From NCBI GenBank assembly GCA_015178975.1, contig WHVD01000016.1, forward strand, positions 620,001-684,000: DNA of 64,000 bases. The letters are read 5' to 3'. The notes under the pieces were generated by a model. The model did no database searches. It saw nothing but the letters and a program-made list of their open reading frames with translations, and was not told the DNA's origin. Source of the stretch: Hysterangium stoloniferum (lineage: Eukaryota; Basidiomycota; Agaricomycetes; Hysterangiales; Hysterangiaceae). The position numbers and the translations under genes were made by a program. Position 1 is the first letter of the stretch. Every line of letters starts with the position of its first letter. Of the stretch, positions 34,690 through 46,051 are shown piece after piece.

Positions 34690-35530
34690 TATAGGAGGTA
34701 ACCGTGTATGACGCGTTGAAAAACAGCAATGCTCATATTGGAGAGTGGGTTGTCATCCCGGAAGCGGCGGCGGTCTAGGATATTTTGGTACTTGCTGACG
34801 TAGAATTCTTTGACCAGGCGAATATTCGAATGCTAACCGCGTTGTGTATAGGCGTCCAATATGCTAGGGCGATGGGCATGCGTGTTCTCGCTATCAGCAA
34901 GTATTTTATGGACATTTTTATTAGGTACGGTGTCGACCAGAACGGCACCTCCTTCAGACACTTCTGAGAAGAAGAAATCATCATTGGAGTTGGGAGCCGA
35001 ATATTTCATGGACTTCAAAACGACCAAAGATCTCGTCAAAGACGTTAAAGATGCCACTGATGGGGAAGGTGCACACGCCGCCGTGATTACAGCCGCTAGC
35101 GTTAGTTTCATATATAATCAGAGTTGAAAAGCTTTTAAGCTAATGAATCCCGTAGTCCGTTGCATTCACCCAGGTGGTCAATTATTTACATCCCGGGGGA
35201 ACGCTTGTTGCTGTAGGAATGCTTGGTGAGGGTAATATCGAGGCTACCACATTCTGGACGGTATCAAAGGTAAAAACACTATGTTCGCTAGCGTACGGTT
35301 ACCAATGCATTCTCCATAGAGCATGAAAATAGTCGGCCCTATGTTGGGTATGCAGTGGCCTTATTGGATCCTAGTATAAAAACGCTAGCTGATGAAAAAC
35401 CTTGCTTTGTAGAAACCGTCAAGATGCCATAGAAGCTCTCGCCCTTGCATCGCTAGGCAAAGTGAAAGTACACTAGCACATCAGGGATTTGGGAATGTCT
35501 ACACCCATTATGTAGACTCCCTAGATCTAC
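34690..35530 (+). pseudogene. Decayed zinc-type alcohol dehydrogenase (MDR family)
   Basis: The plus strand reads GEWVVIPEAAA, then VQYARAMGMRVLAIS, LGAEYFMDFKTTKDLVKDVK, HAAVITAAS, LHPGGTLVAVGMLG and DAIEALALASLGKVKVH, in the order of the Rossmann and C-terminal parts of fungal alcohol dehydrogenases, with intron-like gaps between. The N-terminal catalytic domain with its zinc ligands is absent, a stop follows the VIPEAAAV segment, and the glycine-rich nucleotide loop is replaced by unrelated sequence. I therefore call it a pseudogene. It starts just after the tandem repeat at 34427-34645, which may have disrupted the front of the gene. Confidence 0.75.
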
Positions 35531-35921
35531 AGTAAGTTTTTATACCGACTAGTAAATAAGGATCTCGCGAAAGTAGTGTGTCTAGCCGTGTCTACCCGAG
35601 CTAACTAGCTCTCCGAGTCCTAGATGGCTCTAGACAATATAGACGGCATACTTACTGATCTTCCCTCTTTCCTGATGTACTAGGCCTGGGAGAGAACAAA
35701 ATAGTCGGGAGAGCGGTGCTAAAACTCCCTGAGCAGTCCATACCAAACGATGGATAGCGAAGGACTTGGATTAATGTTGACAATTTTGTTGACTTATTTT
35801 ATGTCAATTGATGCGATGCCGGACGGAGAATAGATCCCACGAGAGGCATAACTGGGAAAAAGTGCTTACCTAAGTAATCCATCGAACAAATTCCCAAGGT
35901 CACCCATTTCACCCATTTAAC

Positions 35922-36690
35922 ATGTCGATCCCTCGTAGCCCTTTGTAAGCTTCTGTTTTAAAATACAAGCTTAATTTGTTTATTAATGAGTGCCATTCCA
36001 CTAGGTCCCTCGTGTTCTTGCTTCATATCGGCTTCGAAGCTCCCATCGCTGTTCAAGGGTTTTTAGCAGGTATTCTTACTATTACAGCTAGTGTTGAGAA
36101 GTACACGCTCAACTTTGTAACAGGACATAATCTACCCTTCTTGGACATGAACAACACGAGTCTCATCATGCTCAAGGTCCGTTTGCGTCCGATAGTAATG
36201 TGACTGAATACTTGACGCGTCGCGAGCAATAGCTCTACGCAACTTTGCTCCTCGCAACATGTGTTGGCTCTTTGCTTGTATTTTCCCTCCCCGGTGGGAC
36301 TCAATTCATTCGCCGAGGGATGTTGAAATTAATGGTACCACAGAATTTTTACCTGGGAAGAGAGCATTCGCCATTGTGCTTCTCGCATACCACAGCATGG
36401 CGTGTGCTGCTCTCATGCAAAGTGCCAGGTTTATCCCCCATACATTTGGAACGATGGCTGAATCGTGAGTACTTTATGAAGCATAACTAGTCGATCCATT
36501 CATTTCGGGTCGTCAGCATGAAAGTCACGCCAGAAAATGTCTGGGGCGTCGCCCATGGAATCCTGAGGTGCGTGACATGTGTCTTTATCAATTTATGTGC
36601 TTACGGTGTGCCTTACTGCTCTTCAGTGTCGGCCTTGGATTATGGTGGCAAGGAACCCTTGGATACGCGCGGGCCATCAAACAGCAGTAA
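35922..36690 (+). CDS. Small four-helix membrane protein, family not recognised
   Basis: Seven short exons (35922-35944, 36005-36069, 36124-36176, 36233-36293, 36344-36464, 36517-36567, 36627-36690) close to 145 residues. The protein has four hydrophobic segments: SLVFLLHIGFEAPIAVQGFL, LYATLLLATCVGSLLVFSLP, AFAIVLLAYHSMACAALM and VWGVAHGILSVGLGLWW. Between the first two is LPFLDMNNTSLIMLK. This style occurs in uncharacterised small fungal membrane proteins; I assign no function. All splice phases agree, so it looks intact. It converges on ATP10, whose stop lies about 115 bp downstream. Confidence 0.72.
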
Positions 36691-36804
36691 TCGGACACGT
36701 TGTAATCTTCTGATCATTATTTCCCTGTTGTAACGAGCGTGACCGTAATTGCTAGTTGCGCTATAAGTTATTTAACCGCTCGCGAGTATATTTAACTATA
36801 TATT

Positions 36805-37967
36805 CTATTGGGATGTAGATAATGCGGAGGGTTCTGTGGTATCGGATACTATAGATGCATCTGATGATTCTGGTGTTTTGGCCAACCGTTGTAACAACAC
36901 TCTTGTGCAATTCTTAAGCGAAGCATCCTCGTTTCCTGACGCAAATCCGCATCCAGCCCAACGGATCTTGGAGTTTTCGTCAACCAAGTATACATACCCG
37001 ATATGTTTGTTAACCATCCCTATCGGCTCTCGCAAATATTCCATGTTCTGCTTGGACACAAGATACGTGGATTGGAGCTCCTTTGGCACGCGCTTTCTTA
37101 TCGAGGATAGAAACAATGAGACCAAGAAACCTTTTAATGGATTGTCTTGTAAATTGATCTACAGGCTTTTTAGTTAAGAAGTCGCCTCATAAAAGGATAT
37201 ATCTACGTCACCTGCACGTATCGAAAGAGTGGGTTAGATAAATACGCGTCGACTGCAAGATGTGAAAAAGATCGGACGTGTTCCTAGGAGGGCGACTCAA
37301 CAAAGCGGAACATGACGTAGTAGTACTTCCAGGGACCCACCTCAGACCGCGTTGAAGATAGCATAGCGATTATAGATATTCGACCCTCAAGTAGCGACGT
37401 TGTATGGACAGTTTCCTGTGGTTCCAAAGACATCCCAGTCACATCAGGGAAGTATAGTGCTTTCTACAAGCAACATTATTAATTGGGTCAAAATTCATCA
37501 GAGAATGGTTCCCGAAACATACATCTTCTCGTATTAAGGACTCAGGAGCCACCCATGTTTTCCCTTCATGCTGTCGCAATGCGTGGTAATCTTGAAAATA
37601 CCCGCGCGAGGTTTCTTTCACTCTGTCAGAATTCAGCTCTAGGCCCACCCTGCGACACAGACACAGACCGAACTCACAAGTGTCTTCTCTTTTCCAGATG
37701 TTTATCGTAATCCAAAAACTCTTCTTTCTTCTCCTTCCATGATGCAGACAAGGCAGATGGTCTCTTTGCCACTCCCAGTGGCCGGGAAAGCTTCTTCAGT
37801 GAAACGGGCTCGTCTTCGGTTTGCTCTGAGGGTACGAGCGTCTCCGGAACCGGCGGCTTTGAGTCAGTCTGGTTCCAACGCTTGCAGAGTGTATGTTGAT
37901 AAAAAGCGTAGGGCAAATTACGAACCGTCGAAGGTCCTGGCCGATAACGCGACACCACTACAAACAT
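36805..37967 (-). CDS. ATP10: Mitochondrial ATPase assembly factor ATP10
   Basis: Five exons (37967-37678, 37622-37523, 37463-37341, 37283-37212, 37158-36805) give 312 residues; an in-frame Met 39 nt upstream is an alternative start. The N-terminus (MFVVVSRYRPGPSTVRNLPY) fits a mitochondrial presequence. Then SLKKLSRPLGVAKRPS, GKTWVAPESLIRED, ALYFPDVTGMSLE, EGRISIIAMLSS, NPLFRYVQINLQDNPLK and the signature MEYLREPIGMVNKHIGYVYL and KIRWAGCGFA follow in family order. ATP10 is an inner-membrane factor that helps assemble subunit 6 of the F0 sector. This copy is complete; the duplicated block at 42352 carries a 3'-truncated version. Confidence 0.92.
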
Positions 37968-38510
37968 GATAATCGTGGGAACATTGTGACACTCTGGTGA
38001 CATCACGCATAATGCATTTTTGATCTTCGCAGTACTTTTGGTTGCTCTCGAGCATTTCTACGCCTTTCTATGAGTGGACAGTAATTAAGTACATAAGTCA
38101 ATAGTGGCTAAAGGTGAAATAATGCGAATTTAGTAGCCCCAGAGTTTGCATCGCTGGTCCTTTGATCCCGACAAAGGTACGAGCGCTTACTAGTACTAGG
38201 ATTTTCGACCTCTGATAAATCGAATTCCAAGATAAATTATTTCATACTTAGAGTGTACTGTCCCATTTCCACCGTGTAGGGCAACACGGTGTTTTACCGC
38301 TCATCTTCCGTTCTATTCTCTCCTCTGTTATAACGTGGAATTTAGATTGGTCTTTTTTGTATTTACTTTTACTTGCGGACAGTGCGTCAATTTTAACAAT
38401 TTTGATACGTTGTGCCATGGCGTTTACAATCCATTTCTGACCTTGTTATCACTTATACCTCTCCGGCCTGAGCCCGTCAACCAACAGTATTCTCCTTTCG
38501 CACCTAGTTA

Positions 38511-38730
38511 TGTGGGAAAATCCATGATGCAGACAAATCAGATAGTCTCTTTGCCACTCCGACTAGTAGCGGTCGGGAATGCTTCTTCAATGGAACGGGA
38601 GTCTGCTCTGTCTCCAGAAATGGCGCATCTGAGTCAGCGACTTGCAAGATGTATATCGATAAAAATCATAGGGCAAGTTACAAAGCATCGGAGATCCTGG
38701 TTTATAGCGCGATACCGCTACAAGCGATTT
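38511..38730 (-). pseudogene. ATP10 exon-1-like fragment
   Basis: This resembles the reverse complement of ATP10 exon 1 (37736-37970): CATGATGCAGACAA, TCTCTTTGCCACTCC and GGGAATGCTTCTTCA recur in order, with many changes and gaps. It has no downstream exons. It reads as an older partial duplicate, present again in copy B at about 50600-50807. Confidence 0.6.
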
Positions 38731-39317
38731 CTTAGAGAGTACTGTTCCATTTCCACAGTGCATGACACAGACAAGAGGCTGTTTCACCGATCATCTTCCG
38801 TTCCCCAAGCCTGCTGTCTTTTTATTGTTGTGGAGCTTAAAGGGAGAGGACATAATCGGCATAGCTGTCATGCCTTCCCAGCTGGGGACCTCGGCTCGTG
38901 CCAATGCGAGACTCGGTGAGGGCTCAAAGAGGTTCCTGCCTGCTCATACTCACTAAAACCCGGAAACATTCCCTAGTTTCATGTCGGTCGGTCGGTCGGC
39001 TGGTCAAGCCTCAGCACCTTACTCCAAGTCTCATTTACATCACTCCTCGTTAGCGTTTTCCTTTTGTATCTTACTGAGTTTGTAAACAAGACATCCATCC
39101 ATTTATATTTCCTCCTTTGTGGGCATAAACCACTCCTTCCCGACTAATTCTTCACTCACATCGCGGTTTCCAAATAACATAAGCACTCTCCGTCATAGTA
39201 TTAGAAACAATCCGTTCCTTCCTTTATCCGGTTTTCCTTCTTCAGTTTTGTGGTCTGCCAACCCGTTGCCGAAGACCATCGTCATCCTGGCCATGATTCA
39301 CCGTCTCTATCGCACGC

Positions 39318-39544
39318 TCAACGATCTGTAGAAACGTCTAGTGGAGTTCGGATCCATTATGAAAACATTTGGACTTACCGCAGCAACTGCAATGAGTGGG
39401 AGAGCAGTAAATCTGGGGTGGTGGGCAGAATAAAGCGCAGGCCCTAATAGGGAAGATTCCACGCTGTTGAACTGGGGTAGCAGTAATATTCGTGGTAATG
39501 AAGGCGATGGCCAGGAAAATGCAGTGGACTTTGAATGATTTCAT
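39318..39544 (-). CDS. Small secreted cysteine-rich protein, copy A
   Basis: Two exons (39544-39379 and 39337-39318) with a GTAAGT...CTAG intron give 61 residues. MKSFKVHCIFLAIAFITTNI is a signal peptide. The ~38-residue mature part has six cysteines spaced C-x3-C-x6-C-x4-C-x-C-C, enough for three disulfides. No family is recognised. Size, secretion signal and Cys content are those of fungal effector or antimicrobial-type peptides, which is inference only. The copy-B protein at 51395 differs at about two positions. Confidence 0.65.
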
Positions 39545-40329
39545 TGTAACAGCAGACTGCCTCGATTTGCGGTCTTAGGCTTAACCATGTATCTGTTTTC
39601 CTTTTATGCGTTGGCTAGGTGATGATTAGCCTAGATCCGATGATATCTTGTGAGCGATGACGAGCATTCAAACAAAATCAGTTTTCAATACAGTGCCCTG
39701 AATTGGAATTGAATTGAGACGCTCCCGGCCCGACGTTTTTTTTGCACATCCCGAAGCAAAAGGATCATTAAATGTATAAAATCATCCACTTTCAGGCTCC
39801 TTACCATTTCCAGTTGCATTAGTACTTCTATAAATCATTGCCCATATATTATGCTGTAGCCCAATATTGATAAATCAAGTAATAATCGTTTAATGATCTA
39901 AAATCTGATCTAAGTGCGTGTCGAAAAACGAGTGTCCTGAACTGTTCACGGATGGACTTGAGATGGCGGTCCTGCCGCATCTCAACGCGAACGTAGCCTG
40001 TTTTCTAGGGCCGAATTACTTTCAAAAAAATTTATCAAAGGGAACATCGATATCCTTGACAAAATGAGGTCAAAAAAATACATTCCGAGTAACATAATCA
40101 TACTAACCGGTCTACGATGGCTAGAAAACTTGCAATATGTATCAGCAGTTTATAACACACCGTAGGCTTTGGTAGGGAGAAATGCCTACCTGGGCAGTGT
40201 GGATCTTCAATGGCGTTTTGCCTTGTCGAGAAGGGCGGTTATTGATGTCCCTCTCTCTATCTTCCAATATACGACTAATAAAGCAGAGTTAGACGGAACC
40301 ATCAATTAAAGAAATTCATATTCCTCACT

Positions 40330-41722
40330 CCATCTCGGACACTGCCGCCTCGAGTGTGAGTTTTGTAAGGTGGGGCTTGTCTACATGTACGGCGCATTAT
40401 AACTGGGGGCCGTGAAAACAGATAAACAAGTTACCAAAACAATCGAGCCAGGCCTGCAAGCACAATATGTCAGTACCTGACCACGTTATAGCACCGTACT
40501 GACGAGTGCCATGGCATGATTAACACACACCTGAGTGACAAGACCGCCACTTTTGCCCCCATACGCTCGCTGGGAATCAGGACAGGCCGACCAGCAGTGC
40601 TTGATATTCAGATTATAGGCAGACTACGTGATAAAATATACAATGACTCACGACTGTAGGACCATCCTTAGGCTCTGGCTGCAAATTGGAGTGGTCGAGA
40701 AAGAAACCTCGGATGACGCGCTGCCTGCGAGGAGTATGGTGGGGGATAGCTTCACCGTTCTTCTCAGGAATTATAGACGGCACAGTAGAGCTATCCGATA
40801 TGCCTGAATAGTCTTTCGAAGCATTGTCGTCACTCCTGCGAAAGTACTTGAGATCCATGGCGGTCCCAGAACAGCAGGTGTCGAGAAGGACCTAATGTGG
40901 TTTCTAAGATAGGACGTACTTCAACAAAAAAGCTCAGCTTACTGTGAGATATGTTCCTGAAGGTAAGGACTTAACCAGCCAGTTGTGAAGCTCCTAGGTG
41001 TGCGCAACCATAAACCATGTTAGCAGGAAGACCGAGAGTGCATGGGGTGCATACATTGTCTATAATGATGGTGTTACGATCCCAATAGTTGCGATCATGT
41101 TGCGCCGCACCCGGTTCTTTCACAGTCGCATCGTAAGGCAAAATTACTAAGGAAGTGAGTCTCAGATTCATCTATAACTTTGGAATCATATGACGTTGTG
41201 CCCGTACCTTCGTCAAGATGATCGAGCTCTTTTCCGTCCTCATTGTCTATCTGGGTACCATGTCCTGAATCTATGATGCGCAGTTAAAAGTTACAAATGA
41301 AAATGATAAATAGAACTGAGGTATATAAAAAGTACTCACAAGAAAAAAAAAACCGATCGCCACGCTGTGCACCCGCTGTGAGCTTTTGCATGGCCGTTTG
41401 CTGATTGCTTCAGTTTATTGCAGACGGTTAGGTGATATTAAGCATACTATATTCTCCTTTGTAGGATCCAGCATGAGGTTGACATAAAATCCTTTTCCTT
41501 ATCCATACATTGATGTGACCCAATGAACATAAATTCTTTTAGCCTATCGTACTCACTTTCAAGGCATGCAGCCATCTTCTTGGCGTCATTGTGTGCCCCC
41601 AGCACCGGCCCCAATGGAAATTTATTCGGGTTAATGTTGGACTTGATACCAATGCATAATGCCTTGCGTTTTGGGGCTGAAAAGCACTCGACCTTGGTTG
41701 GTGAGCGAGACTCGATTTTCAT
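40330..41722 (-). pseudogene. Caspase-family (C14) gene, copy A, probably inactive
   Basis: The minus strand encodes the same caspase-domain protein as copy B: KALCIGIKSNINPN near the start, YSGHGTQID with the catalytic His, IIIDNELHNWLVKSLPSGTY, and VLLDTCCSGTAMDLKY with the catalytic Cys, separated by short introns. Unlike copy B, the 5' splice site after exon 1 lacks GT (TTTATG instead of TTTGTG), a ~19-bp deletion removes sequence around the PTR/NI segment, and exon 3 starts with an 8-bp deletion. These changes make a correct product unlikely, though alternative splicing cannot be ruled out. Confidence 0.65.
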
Positions 41723-41830
41723 TGTATTTTCATGTGTAAGTGGTTCGAACTCGAATTTGGAAGTAATGGAAAGCTAGGACGTGTCTCCCAATTGTTGAAT
41801 CTTTTATACTAGAGTGCAGCACCGCCCGTG

Positions 41831-42351
41831 CACAGCATGTCATCGTAGCTGACACTGGCCTCCTATATGACATTTCCTTAAGGGGGCAAAGCAAATCCAG
41901 CACCCTTATGTAATGTGGGCACCTGTGTCACGTGACATGCCAAATGTGCCTTTAGAAAAAAGGTTTTTATTTATTTAAGGGAGCAAGGCTAGGAAATATA
42001 ACAAGAAATTTCTAAAATTGAAAGCGATCAGGATTCCTTCCTCAATATTCTGAGGATATTATCTAGCAGAACTTGATGATGACCTGGGTTGCTGTTGTGG
42101 TGTATTTCCTCACTTACTATATTTGGGCGCTTACCAGGTCACGTGACCTGTGAAATCCAAAATAGAAAAATACTGGTATTTGCAAGAGAACACCAAAAAA
42201 AAATGTTAGAAAAAAATTTATTATTTTGAAGAATATCTTTTTAACTGAATTATTTTTTAGAAATGTAGTTCCTAGCAATAATACTTAATATATCCTTAAA
42301 CACTTCCTAGAGTCATATTTAATTTATAAATTTTTTTCCTATTGCTAAAAG
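41831..42351. other. AT-rich spacer between the duplicated blocks
   Basis: It contains two palindromic cores, GTGTCACGTGACAT near 41926 and AGGTCACGTGACCT near 42138, about 210 bp apart, which could mark a small MITE. No gene is seen. Confidence 0.4.
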
Positions 42352-43241
42352 TGGATTGGAGCTCCTTTGGCACGCGCTTTCTTATCGAGGATAGGAATAA
42401 TGAGACCAAGAAATCTTTTAATGGATTGTCTTGTAAATTGATCTACAGGCTTTTTTAGTTAAGAAGTCGCCCCATACACGACATATCTACGTCACCTGCA
42501 TGTATCGAAAGAGTGGGTTAGATAAATACGCGTCGACTGCAAGATGTGAAAAAGATCGGACGAGGGCGACTGAACAAAGCGGAACATGACGTAGTAGTGC
42601 TTCCAGGGACCCACCTCAGACCGCGTCGAAGATAGCATAGCGATTATAGATATTCGACCCTCGAGCAGTGATGTTGTATGGACAGTTTCCTGTGGCTCCA
42701 AAGACATCCCAGGCACATCAGGGAAGTATAGTGCTTTCTACAAGCAAGATGATTAATTGGGTCAAAATTCATCAGAGAATGGTTCCCGAAACATACATCT
42801 TCTCGTATTAAGGACTCAGGAGCCACCCATGTTTTCCCTTCATGCTGTCGCAATGCATGGTAATCTTGAAAATACCCGCGCGAGGTTTCTTTCACTCTGT
42901 CAGAATTCAGCTCTAGGCCCACCCTGCGACACAGACACAGACCGAACTCACAAGTGTCTTCTCTTTTCCAGATGTTTATCGTAATCCAAAAACTCTTCTT
43001 TCTTCTCCTTCCATGATGCAGACAAGGCAGATGGTCTCTTTGCCACTCCCAGTGGCCGGGAAAGCTTCTTCAGTGAAACGGGCTCGTCTTCGGTTTGCTC
43101 TGAGGGTACGAGCGTCTCCGGAACCGGCGGCTTTGAGTCAGTCTGGTTCCAACGCTTGCAGAGTGTATGTTGATAAAAAGCGTAGGGCAAATTACGAACC
43201 GTCGAAGGTCCTGGCCGATAACGCGACACCACTACAAACAT
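42352..43241 (-). pseudogene. 3'-truncated ATP10 copy
   Basis: The upstream exons are almost identical to ATP10 at 37967-37072, but the sequence ends in the last exon before the segment holding MEYLREPIGM and the signature KIRWAGC, about 90 residues short. A deletion also removes the splice acceptor before the exon encoding NPLFRYVQ. It cannot make a normal protein. Confidence 0.82.
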
Positions 43242-43616
43242 GATAATCGTGGGAACATTGTGACACTCTGGTGACATCACGCATAATGCATTTTTGATCT
43301 TCGCAGTACTTTTGGTTGCTCTTGGGCATTTCTACGCCTTTCTATGCGAGTGGACAAATTAAGTCCACATAAATCAATAGTGACTAATCTAGATAGAATA
43401 ACACGAATTCAGTAGCCCAGAGTTTGCATCGCCGGTGCTTTGATCCCGAAGGTACGAGCGTTTACTAGTATGTACTAGTACATCAGGATATTCGACCTGA
43501 TAAATCGAATTCCAAGATAAATTCTTTCATACCTAGAGAGTACTGTCCCATTTCCACCGTGTAGTGCATCACGCTGTTTTACCGCTCATCCTCCCCTCCC
43601 TAAACCTATTGAATTT

Positions 43617-43692
43617 AGATTGGTCTTTTTTGTATTTACTTTTGTATTTACTTTTGTATTTACTTTTGTATTTACTTTTGTATTTACTTTTA
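43617..43692 (+). repeat. 12-bp minisatellite, about five copies
   Basis: The unit TTTGTATTTACT is tandemly repeated; copy A has a single unit at the matching place (near 38355). The array expanded after duplication. Confidence 0.85.
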
Positions 43693-43832
43693 CTTGTGGA
43701 TAATGCGTCAATTTTAACAATTTTACTCCGTTGTGCCATGGCGTTTACAATCGATTTCTGACCTTGTTATCACTTATACCTCTCCAGCCTGAGCCCGCCA
43801 ACCAACAGTATTCTCCTTTTGCACCTAGTTAT

Positions 43833-44104
43833 TATTAAAAATAGTATGAGTTGACTCTATTGCAATACACAATATACAAGGGTTTAATAAACTTGTAATA
43901 AAAGTACTTTGTGTCTCAATATCTTGTGTCAGTTAGTGTAGCACCTCCTGACAATATAGGTTGGATGCTCTGGGAGGTGTATAGTGGTTCTGACACACAT
44001 TAACCTCCAAATGCATGGTCCACAATTAGCATCTTCATATGAAAAGTTGCAATAATTGGTGGACTCCCCCTATAAAAAGGTGTGTTTCATCATCAAATTT
44101 AACA
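43833..44104 (-). repeat. copia 3' LTR
   Basis: In element orientation it starts TGTTAAATTTG and ends TTTTTAATA. A purine tract (GGGGGTG) abuts it on the inner side. It differs from the 5' LTR by one base by eye (AATAAACTTG versus AATAAGCTTG). Confidence 0.92.
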
Positions 44105-44466
44105 CACCCCCTTGATGAAACACTTTTTTAATCCCATATCTGTTCAATTTCCTAATCCCATCATAGATCTGAACTTTTCCACCTTTGGTTTTGGTAATGC
44201 TTTGGTTAAGATATCTGCTGGCATTTCATCTGTTTGTAGGTAGATAGGGTTGATTGATTCCTTTTCTACCATGTCACGTAACCAGTAGTAGCATAGGTCC
44301 AGATGTTTCATTCGTCCATGATGTTCTGGATTCTTGGCTACAGTTAGTGCTGACTGGTTGTCAATGAAGAGTTTTGATGGACATGGTGCCTTGTATCCCA
44401 ATTCCTTTAACAGGTTCTGCATCCAACAGATCTCCTTCCCTGCTGCAACTGCAGCAACATATTCAG

Positions 44467-44930
44467 TGTCAGGGGACGAGATCACTCTCAGACAAAGGAT
44501 AAGGGCAGAACCTCTAGTCAATATAATCAACAGGAGTAGATCCTCCCAGCTGTGCTAGTGGAGGCTCTAGTCCCACTATTAAGGAGTCACCTGATACAAC
44601 ATAAGAGCCCTCACACAACCGCTGCCTAGGACAAGCGTGGGACAGACGAACCTAGTCGATATCAAGCTAGCGAAAGTACATGAGCTAGCTACTCCTTATA
44701 TAGCCACTAGGGCGTAGGGTACACTAAGTATAGCAATCCACTATCGTAAGTGCCGGAGCCTGATAACAAGGAAGAACCTTGTTAGTCAGAAGATACCAAT
44801 AATAGTCAAACTCTAAACTACTAATCAGGAGAGCGGAACAATATTAAGGAGATGAGTATTATGCTAGTGTTCTCGTAGGCGCTAACTAGCTAGGTAAACG
44901 GGGGATACGTCCACAATGCGTACCCTTACA
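44467..44930. repeat. Solo LTR nested in copia RNase H region
   Basis: A 464-bp TG...CA sequence (TGTCAGGGGACG...CCCTTACA) is flanked by perfect TTCAG duplications (44462-44466, 44931-44935). It splits the copia RNase H coding region. It is not clearly related to the other LTRs here. Confidence 0.88.
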
Positions 44931-45420
44931 TTCAGCTTCTGTGGTGGATAGTGTCACAATTGGTTGTAGTGTGCTGCTCCAACATACTGCTCCTGATCCC
45001 ACTTTGATTATGTACCCTGTTGTTGATTTTCCACTGTCCTTGTCTCCACCATAACTAGCATCACTGAAGCCAACAAATAGATCTGTATTTAATGGATCAG
45101 GACCATATGTGAGTTTCATATCCATAGTTCCCTTCAAATATCGGAATAGATGCTTGACAGCCTTCCAATGTGCTATACCAGGGTTTGAATTAAACCGAGC
45201 CAATACTCCTGCAGTGTATGCAATGTTGGGACAGGTGGTAGTGGCCAAGTACATCATGGACCCAACTGCATTAATGTAGGGAATGTCATGCATTTCATTC
45301 TGTTCCTCCATGGTTTTGGGTGACTGATCTGATGATAGTTTTGCCCCTGGATCCATGGGTGTACCCACTGTATGACAATTTGACATCCCAAATTCCTGTA
45401 ATTTGTTCAAGATGTACTGG

Positions 45421-46051
45421 TGTGAAGAGTGGTAGAAGTTCTAACCGTTCTATATACGAAGAATATTGACCGTTGAAGTATGATACCACGATGTATTGAC
45501 TGTCTAAGTCTAATACAGACCAAACACGTATTGACTACTTAGTTCAATATGGTAGAGAGAAGTAGCTATCTAAAGTAAGGTAGATAGCTAGAATGAATAA
45601 GCAGAATCGACTGGTTAAGTGCGATTCTGGACAACTGCTCGAGTGTAAGTAGAGTAGTTAGAGAGTCGAATAATAGAGTAGTGTGGATGTAGTCCACGCG
45701 AGTTGAGATAAGGATTGAGTTTCGACTGATACAGTTTGAAACTCAGTTTGAATGAGTAGCTAAAGCCCATCTGTGACGGTCGAGATGATACACCAATCAC
45801 AACTTACAGGACACTAACGGGTGTCTGGGTAAGTTGTGGTTGCGGTGTAAAAAGTGTCTGAGTTCTAAACTACAGGTGCTAGAATACATAAGTCTGGCGT
45901 GTGTGCACCCACAAGAGTCGATGTACCGCATACATAGGTCGTCGAACTAATTATAGATATAATAAAAGAGAGAAAATAGAAATAATAAAGGAAATATAGT
46001 AAGAGCTCATCCGACTATATTTCCTGAGTGTATTTCGCCATACCTCTCACA
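45421..46051. repeat. Solo LTR nested in copia reverse transcriptase
   Basis: A 631-bp sequence starts TGTGAAGAGT and ends ACCTCTCACA, with perfect ACTGG duplications (45416-45420, 46052-46056). Its ends match the LTR of the edge gypsy-like element (1635-2270), so it is the same family, diverged inside. Confidence 0.9.

Larger units (their letters stand above)
37072..41830 (+). repeat. Segmental duplication, copy A
   Basis: The sequence from within the last ATP10 exon to upstream of the caspase gene recurs, in the same order and orientation, in copy B (42352-55860) once the copia element and the ~1.9-kb extra segment are set aside. ATP10 exon 1 and the small secreted protein region look 98-99% identical by eye; the caspase part is more diverged. 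Confidence 0.9.

Noticed and set aside
34785-35127. Functional alcohol dehydrogenase
   Set aside because: The catalytic domain is missing and the coding sequence is interrupted, so it was called a pseudogene.
38335-38919. Plus-strand open frame of 194 codons
   Set aside because: It runs antisense through the decayed ATP10 exon-1-like fragment and changes by indels in copy B.
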